Part shown: in pieces, positions 1-10,599 of the stretch
Layout: each line of letters begins with the position of its first letter
Numbering within the stretch: position 1 is the stretch's first letter
Assembly (NCBI RefSeq): GCF_030372275.1
Contig: NZ_JAUDDJ010000004.1
Direction: 5' to 3' (one strand)
DNA from: Lawsonibacter sp900766145
GTDB taxonomy: Bacteria > Bacillota > Clostridia > Oscillospirales > Oscillospiraceae
DNA length: 64,000 nt
Program-made: the position numbers and the translations under genes
Notes under the pieces: generated by a model
Database searches by the model: none
The model's input: only the letters and a program-made list of their open reading frames with translations
What the model was told of the DNA's origin: nothing

Positions 1-1168
1 TGGAGTCGGTGGCGATGCTCATCTTGGAGCAGTAGTCCTTAAAGCCCTGGGGCAGGTCCTTGCTCCAGAGAACGGTGAGGTTGGGCTCGGGGGCAGTACC
101 CAGGTTGGTGAGGGTGTGGAGCATGCGGAAAGAGTTCTTGGTCACCAGGGTGCGGCCGTCGATGCCCATGCCGCCGATGGACTCGGTGACCCAGGTGGGG
201 TCGCCGCCGAAGAGCTCATTATACTCGGGGGTGCGCAGATGGCGCACCAGGCGCAGCTTGATGACGAACTGGTCGATGAGCTCCTGGGCGCCCTGCTCGT
301 CCAGTACACCGTTGTCCAGGTCACGCTGGATGTAGATGTCCAGGAAGGTGGAGACGCGGCCCAGGGAGGTGGCGGCGCCGTTGTTTTCCTTGATGCCGGC
401 CAGATAGGCCATGTACAGGTTCTGCACCGCCTCATGAGCGTTCTCCGCGGGACGGGTGATGTCGCAGCCGTACTTGCTGGCCATAGAGGCCATCTCCTTC
501 AGGGCCCGGATCTGCATCTGGACCTCCTCACGCAGGCGGATGCGCTCGTCGGTCATGGGGCCGTCCAGCATATCCAGGTCCTTCTGCTTCTCCTCGATGA
601 GGAAGTCGGTGCCGTACAGGGGCACCCGGCGGTAGTCGCCCACGATGCGGCCCCGGCCATAGGCGTCAGGCAGACCGGTGAGCAGACCGGCGTGGCGGGC
701 GTCCCGGGTGCGCTTGGGGTAGGCGTCAAACACGCCCTCGTTGTGGGTCTTGCGGTAGAGACGGAAGTGGCGTTCGATCTCTGGGTTGAGCTGGTAGCCG
801 TACTGCTCCAGGGCGGAGACAGCGTTGCGGATGCCGCCGAAGGGGTTGACGATGCGCTTGAGGGGGGCGTCGGTCTGGAGACCCACGATGACCTCGTTGT
901 CCTGGTCGATGTAGCCGGGGGCGAAGTTGTCGATGCCGGAGACGGCGTTGGTCTCCACGTCGATGATCCCCTTCTGGATTTCCTCCAGGATCAGGGCCTC
1001 CGCCCTCTCCCACACCTTGGCGGTTTTGGGGGAGATGGGGGCCAGGAAGTCGTCCCCTCCCTGATAGGGGGTATAGTTTTTCTGAATGAAGTTGCGCACA
1101 TTCACCAGGTGGCGCCACTCGCCGGTGCGAAATCCCTTCCAAGCAGTGCAGTTGACGTCGATGCTCAT
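1..1168 (-). CDS. pflB: Formate C-acetyltransferase (pyruvate formate-lyase), partial
   Basis: N-terminal 389 codons of pyruvate formate-lyase, which converts pyruvate and CoA to acetyl-CoA and formate in the cytoplasm under anaerobic conditions. The start ATG at 1168 follows a GGAATGGGAG ribosome site, and the N-terminal region reads like the PFL family (residues such as WRHLVNVRNFIQKNYTPY, then a GRGRIVGDYRR stretch). The family is about 750 residues long, so the window edge removes roughly the C-terminal half, including the catalytic cysteine pair and the glycyl-radical loop. The activase gene lies just upstream with a 16-base gap, so the two are almost certainly cotranscribed. The activase-first order is the reverse of the common pflB-pflA arrangement. 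Confidence 0.95.
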   Translation of the reverse strand, partial: MSIDVNCTAWKGFRTGEWRHLVNVRNFIQKNYTPYQGGDDFLAPISPKTAKVWERAEALILEEIQKGIIDVETNAVSGIDNFAPGYIDQDNEVIVGLQTDAPLKRIVNPFGGIRNAVSALEQYGYQLNPEIERHFRLYRKTHNEGVFDAYPKRTRDARHAGLLTGLPDAYGRGRIVGDYRRVPLYGTDFLIEEKQKDLDMLDGPMTDERIRLREEVQMQIRALKEMASMASKYGCDITRPAENAHEAVQNLYMAYLAGIKENNGAATSLGRVSTFLDIYIQRDLDNGVLDEQGAQELIDQFVIKLRLVRHLRTPEYNELFGGDPTWVTESIGGMGIDGRTLVTKNSFRMLHTLTNLGTAPEPNLTVLWSKDLPQGFKDYCSKMSIATDS

Positions 1169-1184
1169 AGCTCCCATTCCTTTC

Positions 1185-1913
1185 TTAGTTGTTGGTGTTC
1201 CGGCAGCAAGTCTCATTGAGCTGTCGGTTCCAGGTTTCCAGTTTTGTCTTGTCCATGGGGGGCACCCCTTCCAGCGGGTAGGGAATGCCCAGGGTTTGAT
1301 ACTTGTGAACGCCCAGGGTGTGGTAGGGGAGAAGTTCCACCTTCTCTACCCGGGGCAGGGTGGCAATGTATTCGCTAAGGGAAGTCAGATGCTCCGGATT
1401 GTCGGTGAGTCCGGGGACCACCACGTGGCGCACCCACATGGGGACGTTTGCCTTTCGTACCGCCTCCACAAAGGACAGGGTACGGTCCATCTCCAGGCCG
1501 GTGATCTTCCGGTAGCCCTCTCTCTGGTGGTGCTTGACATCGTAGAGCACCAGGTCGGTGTATTTGAGAATGTCCTCGTAGTCGCCTCGGCCCGCGCCAG
1601 AGGTGTCGATGCAGGTGTGCACGCCTTCGGCCTTGAGAAGCTTGAGGCACTCCAGCAGAAAGTCGGGCTGCCCGAGAGGTTCGCCGCCGGAGAAGGTGAC
1701 ACCTCCGCCGGAGGGGTCAAAATAGGGGCGGAAGCGGAGCAGCCGCTTCACCAGGGCCTCGGGGGTGGTCTCCTGGCCGCCGGAGAAGGACTGGGTGTCC
1801 GGGTTGTGGCAGTAGAGACAGCGGAGGGGACAGCCCTGGAGAAAAACCACGGCCCGCACCCCGGGGCCGTCCACCAGGCCCATGCTCTCCAGGGAATGGA
1901 TGAATCCGGTCAT
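1185..1913 (-). CDS. pflA: Pyruvate formate-lyase activating enzyme (radical SAM)
   Basis: 242-residue radical SAM enzyme that installs the glycyl radical on pyruvate formate-lyase using S-adenosylmethionine and a [4Fe-4S] cluster. The CxxxCxxC cluster motif is visible as CPLRCLYC about residues 30-37, preceded by the family's VDGPGVRAVVFLQG stretch, and a glycine-rich FSGGEPL segment follows. The reading frame extends upstream to 2051, but ATG 1913 has a good AAAGGAAG ribosome site and gives the normal family length. It is the first gene of a pflA-pflB operon. A possible promoter lies near 2056-2084 (TTGACA, 17 bases, TTATCC), overlapping the terminator of the preceding symporter gene; this part is weak. 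Confidence 0.95.
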   Translation of the reverse strand: MTGFIHSLESMGLVDGPGVRAVVFLQGCPLRCLYCHNPDTQSFSGGQETTPEALVKRLLRFRPYFDPSGGGVTFSGGEPLGQPDFLLECLKLLKAEGVHTCIDTSGAGRGDYEDILKYTDLVLYDVKHHQREGYRKITGLEMDRTLSFVEAVRKANVPMWVRHVVVPGLTDNPEHLTSLSEYIATLPRVEKVELLPYHTLGVHKYQTLGIPYPLEGVPPMDKTKLETWNRQLNETCCRNTNN

Positions 1914-2071
1914 GGAAAACACTTCCTTTCCGCCCCAAAAGGGCAAAAAAGGGCGCAAAAAAGCCGCCCTTCCGGGCCACTTTTCGGCGCCCAGACGGTC
2001 GGCATCATGACGATCATACTCCCCGTGGTTTCCCCCACTTCCGTCAGTCATATGATCCGTCCTCAGGATAA

Positions 2072-2113
2072 CAAAAGGCCGCCGTCCCTGTCAAGGGGAC
2101 AGCGGCCTTTTTT
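2072..2113 (-). terminator. Intrinsic terminator of the AGCS symporter gene
   Basis: GC-rich inverted repeat with arms around AAGGCCGC and GCGGCCTT, with T-runs on both strands, just after the symporter stop codon. Confidence 0.7.
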
Positions 2114-2138
2114 ATGTTTTCATCGAAACTGCACAAAA

Positions 2139-3557
2139 TTACTTGGCAGCTTTCTTGCTCATATGGCAGATCTTTACCACCACGCCGGACAGGGCAAACA
2201 GAGCGATGGCGTTGGGAATGACCATGAGGTTATTGAACATGTCGGTGAGCTCCCACACCAGGTCATTGGACATCAGGGTGCCCAGGAAGATGAACACCAG
2301 GGCAATGACGGAATAGACCGGGGCAGCCTTTTTGCCGAAGAGGTAGATGATGTTGATCTTACCGAACATATTCCAGCTCAGTACCGTGGAGAAGGCAAAG
2401 AAGAACAGGCAAACAGCTACGAACATGGCGCCGGCCTGGGTACCGAACACGGTGCCGAAGGCGGTCTGGGCCAGGTTGGTCTTGTTGATGGTCTGAGCCA
2501 CCTCCTCGGTGTAGCCCTGGGCCAGGATGCCGCCGGGGGTGTACAGGGTGGAGATGACCACCAGAGCATTGAGGGTCAGCACGATAAAGGTGTCGATAAA
2601 CACGCTGACCATGGCGACCACGCCCTGGTCGTGGGGGTCCTTCACGTTGGCCTGGGCGTGCGCGTGGGGGGTGGAGCCCATGCCTGCCTCGTTGGAGAAC
2701 AGGCCGCGCTTGGCGCCCTGGCTGATGGCCTCTTTCAGGGCGTAGCCGAAGCCGCCGCCGATGATGGCCTGGGGCTCAAAGGCGTACTGGAAGATCATGG
2801 CGAAGGTGGCAGGGACATACTGAATGCGGATGACCAGTACGGCCAGCGCGCCCAGCAGGAAGATAGCGGCCATGATGGGGACGATCTTCTCGGTGACAGC
2901 GGCCAGACGCTGCACGCCGCCCACGAAGATGAAGCCGCAGATGATGACCAGTACCACACCCACGATCCAGGAGGGAACGCCGAAGGCGGTCTGGAAGGTG
3001 GAACCGATGGAGTTGGACTGGACCATGCAGCCCATGAAGCCCAGGGCCAGAATGATGGCGACTGCGAAGAAGGCGGCCAGGAACTTACCGAAGGCGCCCT
3101 TGAAGGCGGTGGTGATGTAGTAGACGGGGCCGCCGTGGAAGTCGCCCTTCTCGTCGGTGATGCGGGTCTTGATGGCCAGGGTAGCCTCCGCGTAGATGGT
3201 AGCCATGCCGAAGAAGGCGATGATCCACATCCAGAAGATGGCGCCGGGGCCGCCGGCCAGAATGGCGCCGGAGCCGCCTACGATGTTACCGGTGCCCACC
3301 TGGGCGGCAATGGCAGTGGCCAGGGCCTGGAAGGAGCTCATGCCCCGCTCCTGCCGTCCGCCCCGCAGAGACAGATTGCCGAAGACCTTCTTCATACCCT
3401 CGCCGAAGCAGCGTACCTGAACAAAGCGGGTGCGGATGGAATAAAAGAGTCCCACACCGATGAGCAGGAAGACCAGAATATAGCTGGACAGGTAGGTGTT
3501 GATGTTGACCACGATGGGATAAAGTGCGGCCTCCAAGGATTGCAGTGCTTCTGACAT
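2139..3557 (-). CDS. Sodium:alanine/glycine symporter (AGCS family)
   Basis: 472-residue polytopic inner-membrane protein of the alanine or glycine:cation symporter family, importing a small amino acid with sodium. Family signatures include the GTGNIVGGSGAILAGGPGA segment about residues 90-110, a conserved NEAGMGSTPHAHA segment about 270-285, and about ten hydrophobic segments. The frame is open further upstream, but ATG 3557 follows a GGGGGAG ribosome site. A tandem glycine riboswitch and an intrinsic terminator lie directly upstream, which points to glycine (perhaps alanine) as the transported substrate and to control by glycine level. The gene is single, closed by its own terminator before pflA. 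Confidence 0.93.
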   Translation of the reverse strand: MSEALQSLEAALYPIVVNINTYLSSYILVFLLIGVGLFYSIRTRFVQVRCFGEGMKKVFGNLSLRGGRQERGMSSFQALATAIAAQVGTGNIVGGSGAILAGGPGAIFWMWIIAFFGMATIYAEATLAIKTRITDEKGDFHGGPVYYITTAFKGAFGKFLAAFFAVAIILALGFMGCMVQSNSIGSTFQTAFGVPSWIVGVVLVIICGFIFVGGVQRLAAVTEKIVPIMAAIFLLGALAVLVIRIQYVPATFAMIFQYAFEPQAIIGGGFGYALKEAISQGAKRGLFSNEAGMGSTPHAHAQANVKDPHDQGVVAMVSVFIDTFIVLTLNALVVISTLYTPGGILAQGYTEEVAQTINKTNLAQTAFGTVFGTQAGAMFVAVCLFFFAFSTVLSWNMFGKINIIYLFGKKAAPVYSVIALVFIFLGTLMSNDLVWELTDMFNNLMVIPNAIALFALSGVVVKICHMSKKAAK

Positions 3558-3580
3558 TTGTTTTCTCCCCCTAACATGCA

Positions 3581-3612
3581 GAACAAAAAAGACCGTGGAA
3601 GCTTCCACGGTC
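3581..3612 (-). terminator. Expression-platform terminator of the glycine riboswitch
   Basis: A perfect 22-base palindrome at 3591-3612 (arms GACCGTGGAAG) is followed on the minus strand by six T residues at 3585-3590. It sits between the riboswitch aptamers and the symporter start codon, where a regulated terminator is expected. Folding would leave a short loop, so the working stem is about 9 bp. Confidence 0.8.
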
Positions 3613-3662
3613 TATGATGGGGCGAAAACCGGCCCACAGCCGTAAAGACGGCGGGGCAGTTT

Positions 3663-3850
3663 GTTCGTCTCTGTCCTTTTGCCTGAGAGATTGGCGGAAA
3701 TTCCGCTTTGCACCTTCGGCACTCGTGGTCGAGCTTCTCCAGAGTCACATCCACGCACAGTCCTCGTCCCCTGGGGGACACCTGAGAGTGTTACTCCTTC
3801 GGCAGGCCACTGGCCATTTTCCTGGGCGCTTCGTTTGTCCTGTTCACTTG
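3663..3850 (-). promoter_or_regulatory. Tandem glycine riboswitch
   Basis: Read on the minus strand, two related aptamers follow each other. Each has a GCCGAAGG box (at about 3795-3803 and 3713-3721) and a CTCTCAGG box (about 3782-3789 and 3682-3689); the second ends in the typical GGCAAAAGGACAGAG. These are conserved elements of the glycine (gcvT-type) riboswitch, and the linker is short. The element lies between a good promoter and the AGCS symporter. Glycine riboswitches are usually on-switches, although those in front of transporters can be off-switches; the sequence alone does not say which applies here. Confidence 0.93.
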
Positions 3851-3858
3851 TGAATGAT

Positions 3859-3887
3859 ACGATACCACAGCTATGGGCAACTGTCAA
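3859..3887 (-). promoter_or_regulatory. Promoter of the glycine riboswitch-symporter transcript
   Basis: TTGACA at 3882-3887, 17-base spacer, TATCGT at 3859-3864 on the minus strand, ending just upstream of the first aptamer. Confidence 0.75.
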
Positions 3888-4084
3888 CCCCTGGCGTACA
3901 TTTATACACATGTGGCGGATTTCTTGGGGGTAGGAAGAAAGAAATTGGAGATTCTGTGAGGGAAAGTTTACAATTTGCTCTTTTTTCCGCCGAAACCTTA
4001 TGGTATACTGAGACGATAATGTGCCCGGATGGTTTTCCCGGGCGGAGAGATACTATGAGTAACAACAACGAGGTGTGATCGAAT

Positions 4085-6841
<2,757 letters not shown>

Positions 6842-6851
6842 AAAATATTTT

Positions 6852-6892
6852 GCGGCGAGAGGAAACCTTTTCTCCTCTCGCCGCGTCTTTTT
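6852..6892 (+). terminator. Terminator after secA
   Basis: Arms GCGGCGAGAGG and CCTCTCGCCGC with an 11-base loop, followed by a T-rich tail. Confidence 0.9.
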
Positions 6893-6958
6893 ATAATGTG
6901 AGATCGAAATCTCCAGAAAGCAGGGGAAAGGAGAAAATTTTTGTAATAAAATTGTGAC

Positions 6959-6986
6959 TTGTTATTTTCCTGAAACATGGTATTCT
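6959..6986 (+). promoter_or_regulatory. Possible promoter of the ThrE-type exporter pair
   Basis: TTGTTA, 16-base spacer, TATTCT, ending about 20 bases before the first start codon. Confidence 0.4.
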
Positions 6987-7006
6987 GTTTCAGGGAGGCG
7001 GATGGA

Positions 7007-7759
7007 ATGGAGTATGACGACCTGCTGAATATGGGAACGGAACTGGGCTATCAGCTGATGTTCAGCGGTGCGGAAATCTACCGTGTAGAGGAGTCCGTAT
7101 ACCGTCTGCTCACTGCCTATGGACTGCAGCCCCAGGTGTTTGCCATTCCAAACTGCCTGATTGTAAGCCTGAATACCCCCCAGGGGCATCCCATCACCCG
7201 GATGCGCCGCATCCCGTCCCATGGTACCGATATTGAGCTGCTGGAGCGGTGCAACGATCTGTGCCGCCGCCTGTGCCGGGAGGTTCCACCGGTCAAGCAG
7301 GCCAAGGAGCTGGTAGACGGTCTGAGCCAGAATAAACGGCAGTACTCCATCCGCGTGCTGCTGCTGGGCTATGTGGTAGCCGCCGGCTTTTTTGCCGCCT
7401 TTTTCAGCGGCGGTCTTCTGGATGTGATCAGTGCCGGAATCTGCGGTTTTGGCGTTGGATTTTGGATGCTGTATCTGGGCGGAAAGATGGGCTTCAACGG
7501 CTTTTTCCAAACGCTCATCGGTGCGGCCATTGCGTCCTTGCTGGCGCTTCTGCTGACCCGCGTGGGTGTAGGCGAAAATGTGGACGCCATTACCATCGGG
7601 ACTCTAATGGTGCTGGTGCCTGGTATGGCACTGACCAATGCGATGCGGGAGATCATGGCGGGGGATATTATTTCCGGCGTGAACCGCACGGCGGAGGCCA
7701 TTCTCACCGCCACAGCGATTTCGCTGGGCGTGGTGATCTCTCTGGCCATTGGAATGTGA
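7007..7759 (+). CDS. Threonine/serine exporter family protein, N-terminal type (ThrE/YjjP, DUF1212)
   Basis: 250-residue membrane protein matching the ThrE N-terminal family. It has a soluble N-terminal part (MGTELGYQLMFSGAEIYRVEES is the family opening), then about five hydrophobic segments from residue 115 onward, with a VGENVDAITIGTLMVLVPGMA stretch typical of the family. I chose ATG 7007 because AGGGAGG lies 8 bases upstream; an in-frame ATG at 6977 lacks such a site. In this arrangement the exporter is split into two proteins and the partner follows 8 bases later. By analogy with Corynebacterium ThrE and E. coli YjjP/YjjB it should export small amino or dicarboxylic acids; the substrate here is not known. 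Confidence 0.88.
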   Translation: MEYDDLLNMGTELGYQLMFSGAEIYRVEESVYRLLTAYGLQPQVFAIPNCLIVSLNTPQGHPITRMRRIPSHGTDIELLERCNDLCRRLCREVPPVKQAKELVDGLSQNKRQYSIRVLLLGYVVAAGFFAAFFSGGLLDVISAGICGFGVGFWMLYLGGKMGFNGFFQTLIGAAIASLLALLLTRVGVGENVDAITIGTLMVLVPGMALTNAMREIMAGDIISGVNRTAEAILTATAISLGVVISLAIGM

Positions 7760-7767
7760 GGGGTGCC

Positions 7768-8229
7768 ATGGAGTTGATACAAGAATTGTTTCTGCCCTGC
7801 CTGTGGGGCATGATCGCCTGCATAGGCTTTGGGCTGGTCTTTAACATCCAGGGTGCCGGTATTCTGATCTGCGGTCTGGGCGGGGCGCTGGGCTGGTTTG
7901 TCTATCTGATCGCTCAGCGTTTGCTGGGAGGCGATATTCTTCCGGCCTTCCTGGCTGCCGTATGCATCGCCATCTACTCAGAGCTGATGGCCCGGCTGCG
8001 TCACTGCCCGGTGACAGGCTATCTTCAGGTAGCGCTTTTGCCCCTGGTGCCGGGAGCAGGCATTTATAACGCCATGCGCTACTGTGTGGCCGGTGAGACC
8101 GATCAATTTATTTCCACCATGCTGCATACCTTTGGGATGGCAGCATCTCTGGCGGTGGGAGCTATGCTTGCTTCCACGGTGCTGCGAACCCTACTGCCGC
8201 GATTGAGCAGAGAAAAGAAGAAACATTAA
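7768..8229 (+). CDS. Threonine/serine exporter family protein, C-terminal type (YjjB, DUF3815)
   Basis: 153-residue integral membrane protein with four or five hydrophobic segments; partner subunit of the preceding gene, corresponding to the C-terminal half of fused ThrE. The LLPLVPGAGIYNAMRY segment near residue 90 resembles the LVPG motif of the first subunit, as expected from internal duplication of the family. Start ATG 7768 has GAGGGG just upstream and is 8 bases from the previous stop, so the two are translated from one message. The C-terminus is strongly basic (SREKKKH). Confidence 0.87.
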   Translation: MELIQELFLPCLWGMIACIGFGLVFNIQGAGILICGLGGALGWFVYLIAQRLLGGDILPAFLAAVCIAIYSELMARLRHCPVTGYLQVALLPLVPGAGIYNAMRYCVAGETDQFISTMLHTFGMAASLAVGAMLASTVLRTLLPRLSREKKKH

Positions 8230-8244
8230 AAAGAGGGCTTAACT

Positions 8245-9132
8245 ATGCATTTTTTCTATGATAACCGCCGGCTGCTGGCCGGTGTTCTCCTGAGCGCTGC
8301 GCTGCTGACTGGCTGCGCTCCCAAAGAAAGTTCACAGGGCTCTGACCAGTCGTCGGCAGACGTCTCTACTTCGGAAAATAACGCCGGCGATAAGAGCCAG
8401 ACGGACGGCTCCAGCGTGCCCGCCAATGGTTCTGCCTCCCTGCCGGAGGACGGTGACCAGCAGCCCCAGGCTGGCTATGACTTCTCCAAGCCCTGCCCGG
8501 AGAGTCCCGCGGTGGATAACAGCTATTTTGCCGACGCCGCCTTTATCGGCGACTCCCGTACTGAGGGCCTGATGCTGTACAGCGGCATTGGCGAGGTGGA
8601 TAAGTACACCTCCATCGGCATCTCCATCTTCAAGCTGGAGAGCAAGAAGGCCATTACCATCGACGGCGTGGATTACACCCTGGTGGAGGCTCTGGCTCAG
8701 AAGCAGTACAACAAGGTCTATATCTGCCTGGGCGTCAACGAGCTGGGCTACTTCAACGATCAGGGCTTTTATGACTCCTACTGTAAGGTCATCGATGACA
8801 TTCGGGCCAGCCAGCCCAACGCGGTCATCTATATCCAGAACCTGATTCCCCTCAACGAGGACACCATTGCCGCCCGGGGCGGGTCGGAGTATTTGACCAA
8901 TGAGCACCTGCGGGTTTATAATGAACTGACCCAGCAGGTGGCGCAGGAGAAGCAGGTTGTCTATCTGGATCTGTATTCGGCCTTTGTGGGTGAGGACGGA
9001 CAGCTGCCCGCGGATGCCAGCACGGACGGCGTGCACCTGAGCGGTACCTATTACAAGGCCTGGCTGGAGTACTTAAAGACACATACCGTCTCTTATGAGA
9101 CGCTGTACCCAGAAGGAGGAGCAGCACAATGA
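8245..9132 (+). CDS. SGNH/GDSL-family hydrolase lipoprotein
   Basis: 295-residue predicted lipoprotein: basic N-terminus, hydrophobic segment, and lipobox LLTGC with Cys24 as the lipid anchor. A low-complexity Ser/Asp/Gln linker follows to about residue 75. The SGNH fold starts near residue 95: IGDSR gives nucleophile Ser104, GVNE gives the Asn block, and TDGVHL supplies the catalytic Asp and His. Enzymes of this type are esterases or acyltransferases acting outside the membrane, often on wall polysaccharide acyl groups; the substrate here is not known. It overlaps the next lipoprotein gene by 4 bases (ATGA), so they are translationally coupled, and it follows the ThrE pair after 15 bases. 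Confidence 0.85.
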   Translation: MHFFYDNRRLLAGVLLSAALLTGCAPKESSQGSDQSSADVSTSENNAGDKSQTDGSSVPANGSASLPEDGDQQPQAGYDFSKPCPESPAVDNSYFADAAFIGDSRTEGLMLYSGIGEVDKYTSIGISIFKLESKKAITIDGVDYTLVEALAQKQYNKVYICLGVNELGYFNDQGFYDSYCKVIDDIRASQPNAVIYIQNLIPLNEDTIAARGGSEYLTNEHLRVYNELTQQVAQEKQVVYLDLYSAFVGEDGQLPADASTDGVHLSGTYYKAWLEYLKTHTVSYETLYPEGGAAQ

Positions 9133-9596
9133 AAAAGATCTTGGGCGTGGTAATTGCCTTGGTATGTCTCATCTCGTTGGTATCCTGCGGCGGCAAGCAG
9201 ACTGCGGCCGCTTACACCAAGGAGCAGGCCCAGAAGATTTTGGACTCGGATGTATTCAGCGAGCAGCTGGAGGACCTGGATCTGGACACGGCCTGGTCCC
9301 TGTACCAGCTGGCAGGAACCGGACTGAGCCGGGATCAGCTTACCGATGGAGTGGTTCACCGCTCTTCCGGAGGGACCTGTGAGGAGCTGGCCCTGCTGAT
9401 TTTCCAGGACGAGGAGGCTGCCAAGAGCGCCAAGACGGCTCTGGAGACCTACCTCCAGAATCAGATCAAGGACAATGAGGACTACCGTCCCGCAGAGGTT
9501 CCCAAGCTGGAGGACGCCTTCCTGCAGCAGGCGGACAACACGGTGCTTATGGTAGTATCCACTGATACCCAGGGGGTCAAGGACCTGCTGGGCTGA
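9129..9596 (+). CDS. DUF4358-type lipoprotein
   Basis: 155-residue secreted lipoprotein with lipobox LVSCGG (Cys20). The mature part is a small acidic domain containing the sequence KSAKTALETYLQNQIKDNEDY, which I associate with the DUF4358 family. That family is often encoded beside MBOAT acyltransferases or SGNH proteins, and here it is coupled by a 4-base overlap to the SGNH lipoprotein. The pairing suggests a joint role at the outer face of the membrane; no biochemical function is established for it. A strong terminator follows. Confidence 0.7.
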   Translation: MKKILGVVIALVCLISLVSCGGKQTAAAYTKEQAQKILDSDVFSEQLEDLDLDTAWSLYQLAGTGLSRDQLTDGVVHRSSGGTCEELALLIFQDEEAAKSAKTALETYLQNQIKDNEDYRPAEVPKLEDAFLQQADNTVLMVVSTDTQGVKDLLG

Positions 9597-9610
9597 TAGA
9601 GAAGATGAAA

Positions 9611-9643
9611 CGGGGAGACCGCCTCAGCGGTCTCCCCGTTTTT
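9611..9643 (+). terminator. Terminator after the lipoprotein pair
   Basis: 12-bp stem CGGGGAGACCGC with a CTCA loop, followed by five T residues. Confidence 0.92.
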
Positions 9644-9694
9644 CATGTGAGGAAATCTTTTGCTGCCCTATATGAGGATGACAGGATTTACAGC

Positions 9695-9723
9695 TTGATG
9701 AAAAATGAAAAATCCAGTACAAT
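9695..9723 (+). promoter_or_regulatory. Promoter of the SleB-type hydrolase gene
   Basis: TTGATG at 9695-9700, 17-base spacer, TACAAT at 9718-9723. Confidence 0.65.
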
Positions 9724-9759
9724 TTCAGAGTAAAACCCGATAAAAAGGAGTAAAATATC

Positions 9760-10563
9760 ATGAAATTGAACTGGAAGCAGGGTGTGGCCGGAATCTTGGC
9801 CGCCCTTGCTCTGATGCCTGGCGCACAGGCAGCCGGGGGCAGTGTAAAGCTCAATGGCACCACCTTGAGCGCCCAGGAGGCCTGGATTGAAAACGGGACC
9901 AGCTACATCACCCTGGCCGCCTTCGCCCGGGAGACGGGCCGTACGCTGCGCTGGGACGGCAAACAGGCCATCCTGGAGGGAAGTGGTCTGGAGCTGACAG
10001 CAGCTCCGGGCGCTATCTACATCCTCTCCAATGACCGCGGACTGTATGTGGCTGAGGGCGTGCGGGTGGTGGAGGGGCGCACGGTCCTCTCTCTGAGGCT
10101 GCTCTCCCAGGCCACGAGCGGCGCTCTGAGCTGGGACGCTGCCAACGGCACCGCCCACCTGGACACCCGGGGGACCGTCCCAGCCCAGGCGGATTACAAT
10201 GAGGAGGACCTATATTGGATGTCCCGGATCATCTCGGCGGAGAGCCGGGGAGAGCCCCTGCTGGGGCAGATTGCCGTGGGCAACGTGGTACTTAACCGGG
10301 TGGCGGACAAACAGTTCCCCAACACGGTAAAAGAGGTCATTTTTGATGACAAATACGCCATTCAGTTTGAGCCGGTGGAAAACGGCACGGTCTATAACGA
10401 GCCCACCGCCTCGGCGGTGCTGGCGGCCAAGATCAGCCTGGAGGGGGCCGACGTCATCGGCCGGGCGCTGTACTTCTACGCGCCCAAGCTCTCTCCGGTC
10501 AACTGGATCAACCAGAACCGGCCCTTCTATATGACCATCGGCTGCCACGATTTTCACCTATAA
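9760..10563 (+). CDS. Cell wall hydrolase with copper amine oxidase-like N-terminal domain (SleB family)
   Basis: 267-residue exported protein. A signal peptide (residues 1-24, cleavage near AQA) is followed by a copper amine oxidase N1-like beta domain (residues about 27-140, with KLNGTTLSAQEAWIENGTSY), a common wall-binding module in Clostridia. The C-terminal 120 residues form a Hydrolase_2 (SleB/CwlJ) domain: YWMSRIISAESRGEP with the catalytic Glu, VLNRV, and a final GCHDF. Family members are lytic transglycosylases for spore cortex or vegetative peptidoglycan. The gene stands alone with its own promoter and an AAAGGAG ribosome site, so a germination or general wall-turnover role is possible. 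Confidence 0.88.
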   Translation: MKLNWKQGVAGILAALALMPGAQAAGGSVKLNGTTLSAQEAWIENGTSYITLAAFARETGRTLRWDGKQAILEGSGLELTAAPGAIYILSNDRGLYVAEGVRVVEGRTVLSLRLLSQATSGALSWDAANGTAHLDTRGTVPAQADYNEEDLYWMSRIISAESRGEPLLGQIAVGNVVLNRVADKQFPNTVKEVIFDDKYAIQFEPVENGTVYNEPTASAVLAAKISLEGADVIGRALYFYAPKLSPVNWINQNRPFYMTIGCHDFHL

Positions 10564-10599
10564 AAAATGGGTGCATACCTCAGGTATGCACCCATTTTT
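10564..10599. terminator. Shared terminator between the SleB-type gene and obgE
   Basis: Inverted repeat with arms ATGGGTGCATACC and its complement around a CTCA-type loop. A-run and T-run flanks on both sides let it serve both convergent genes. Confidence 0.9.

Noticed and set aside
1914..2071. Small gene upstream of pflA
   Set aside because: The frame starting at 2051 is in phase with pflA but lacks a ribosome site; the region is better read as a leader.
1086..3554. 822-residue open frame on the plus strand across pflA and the symporter
   Set aside because: It is antisense to two clear genes and their terminator; composition is typical of a shadow frame.
3612..3911. Short open frames on both strands at the glycine riboswitch
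   Set aside because: They coincide with the RNA aptamers and have no ribosome site. The conserved sequence is explained by RNA structure.
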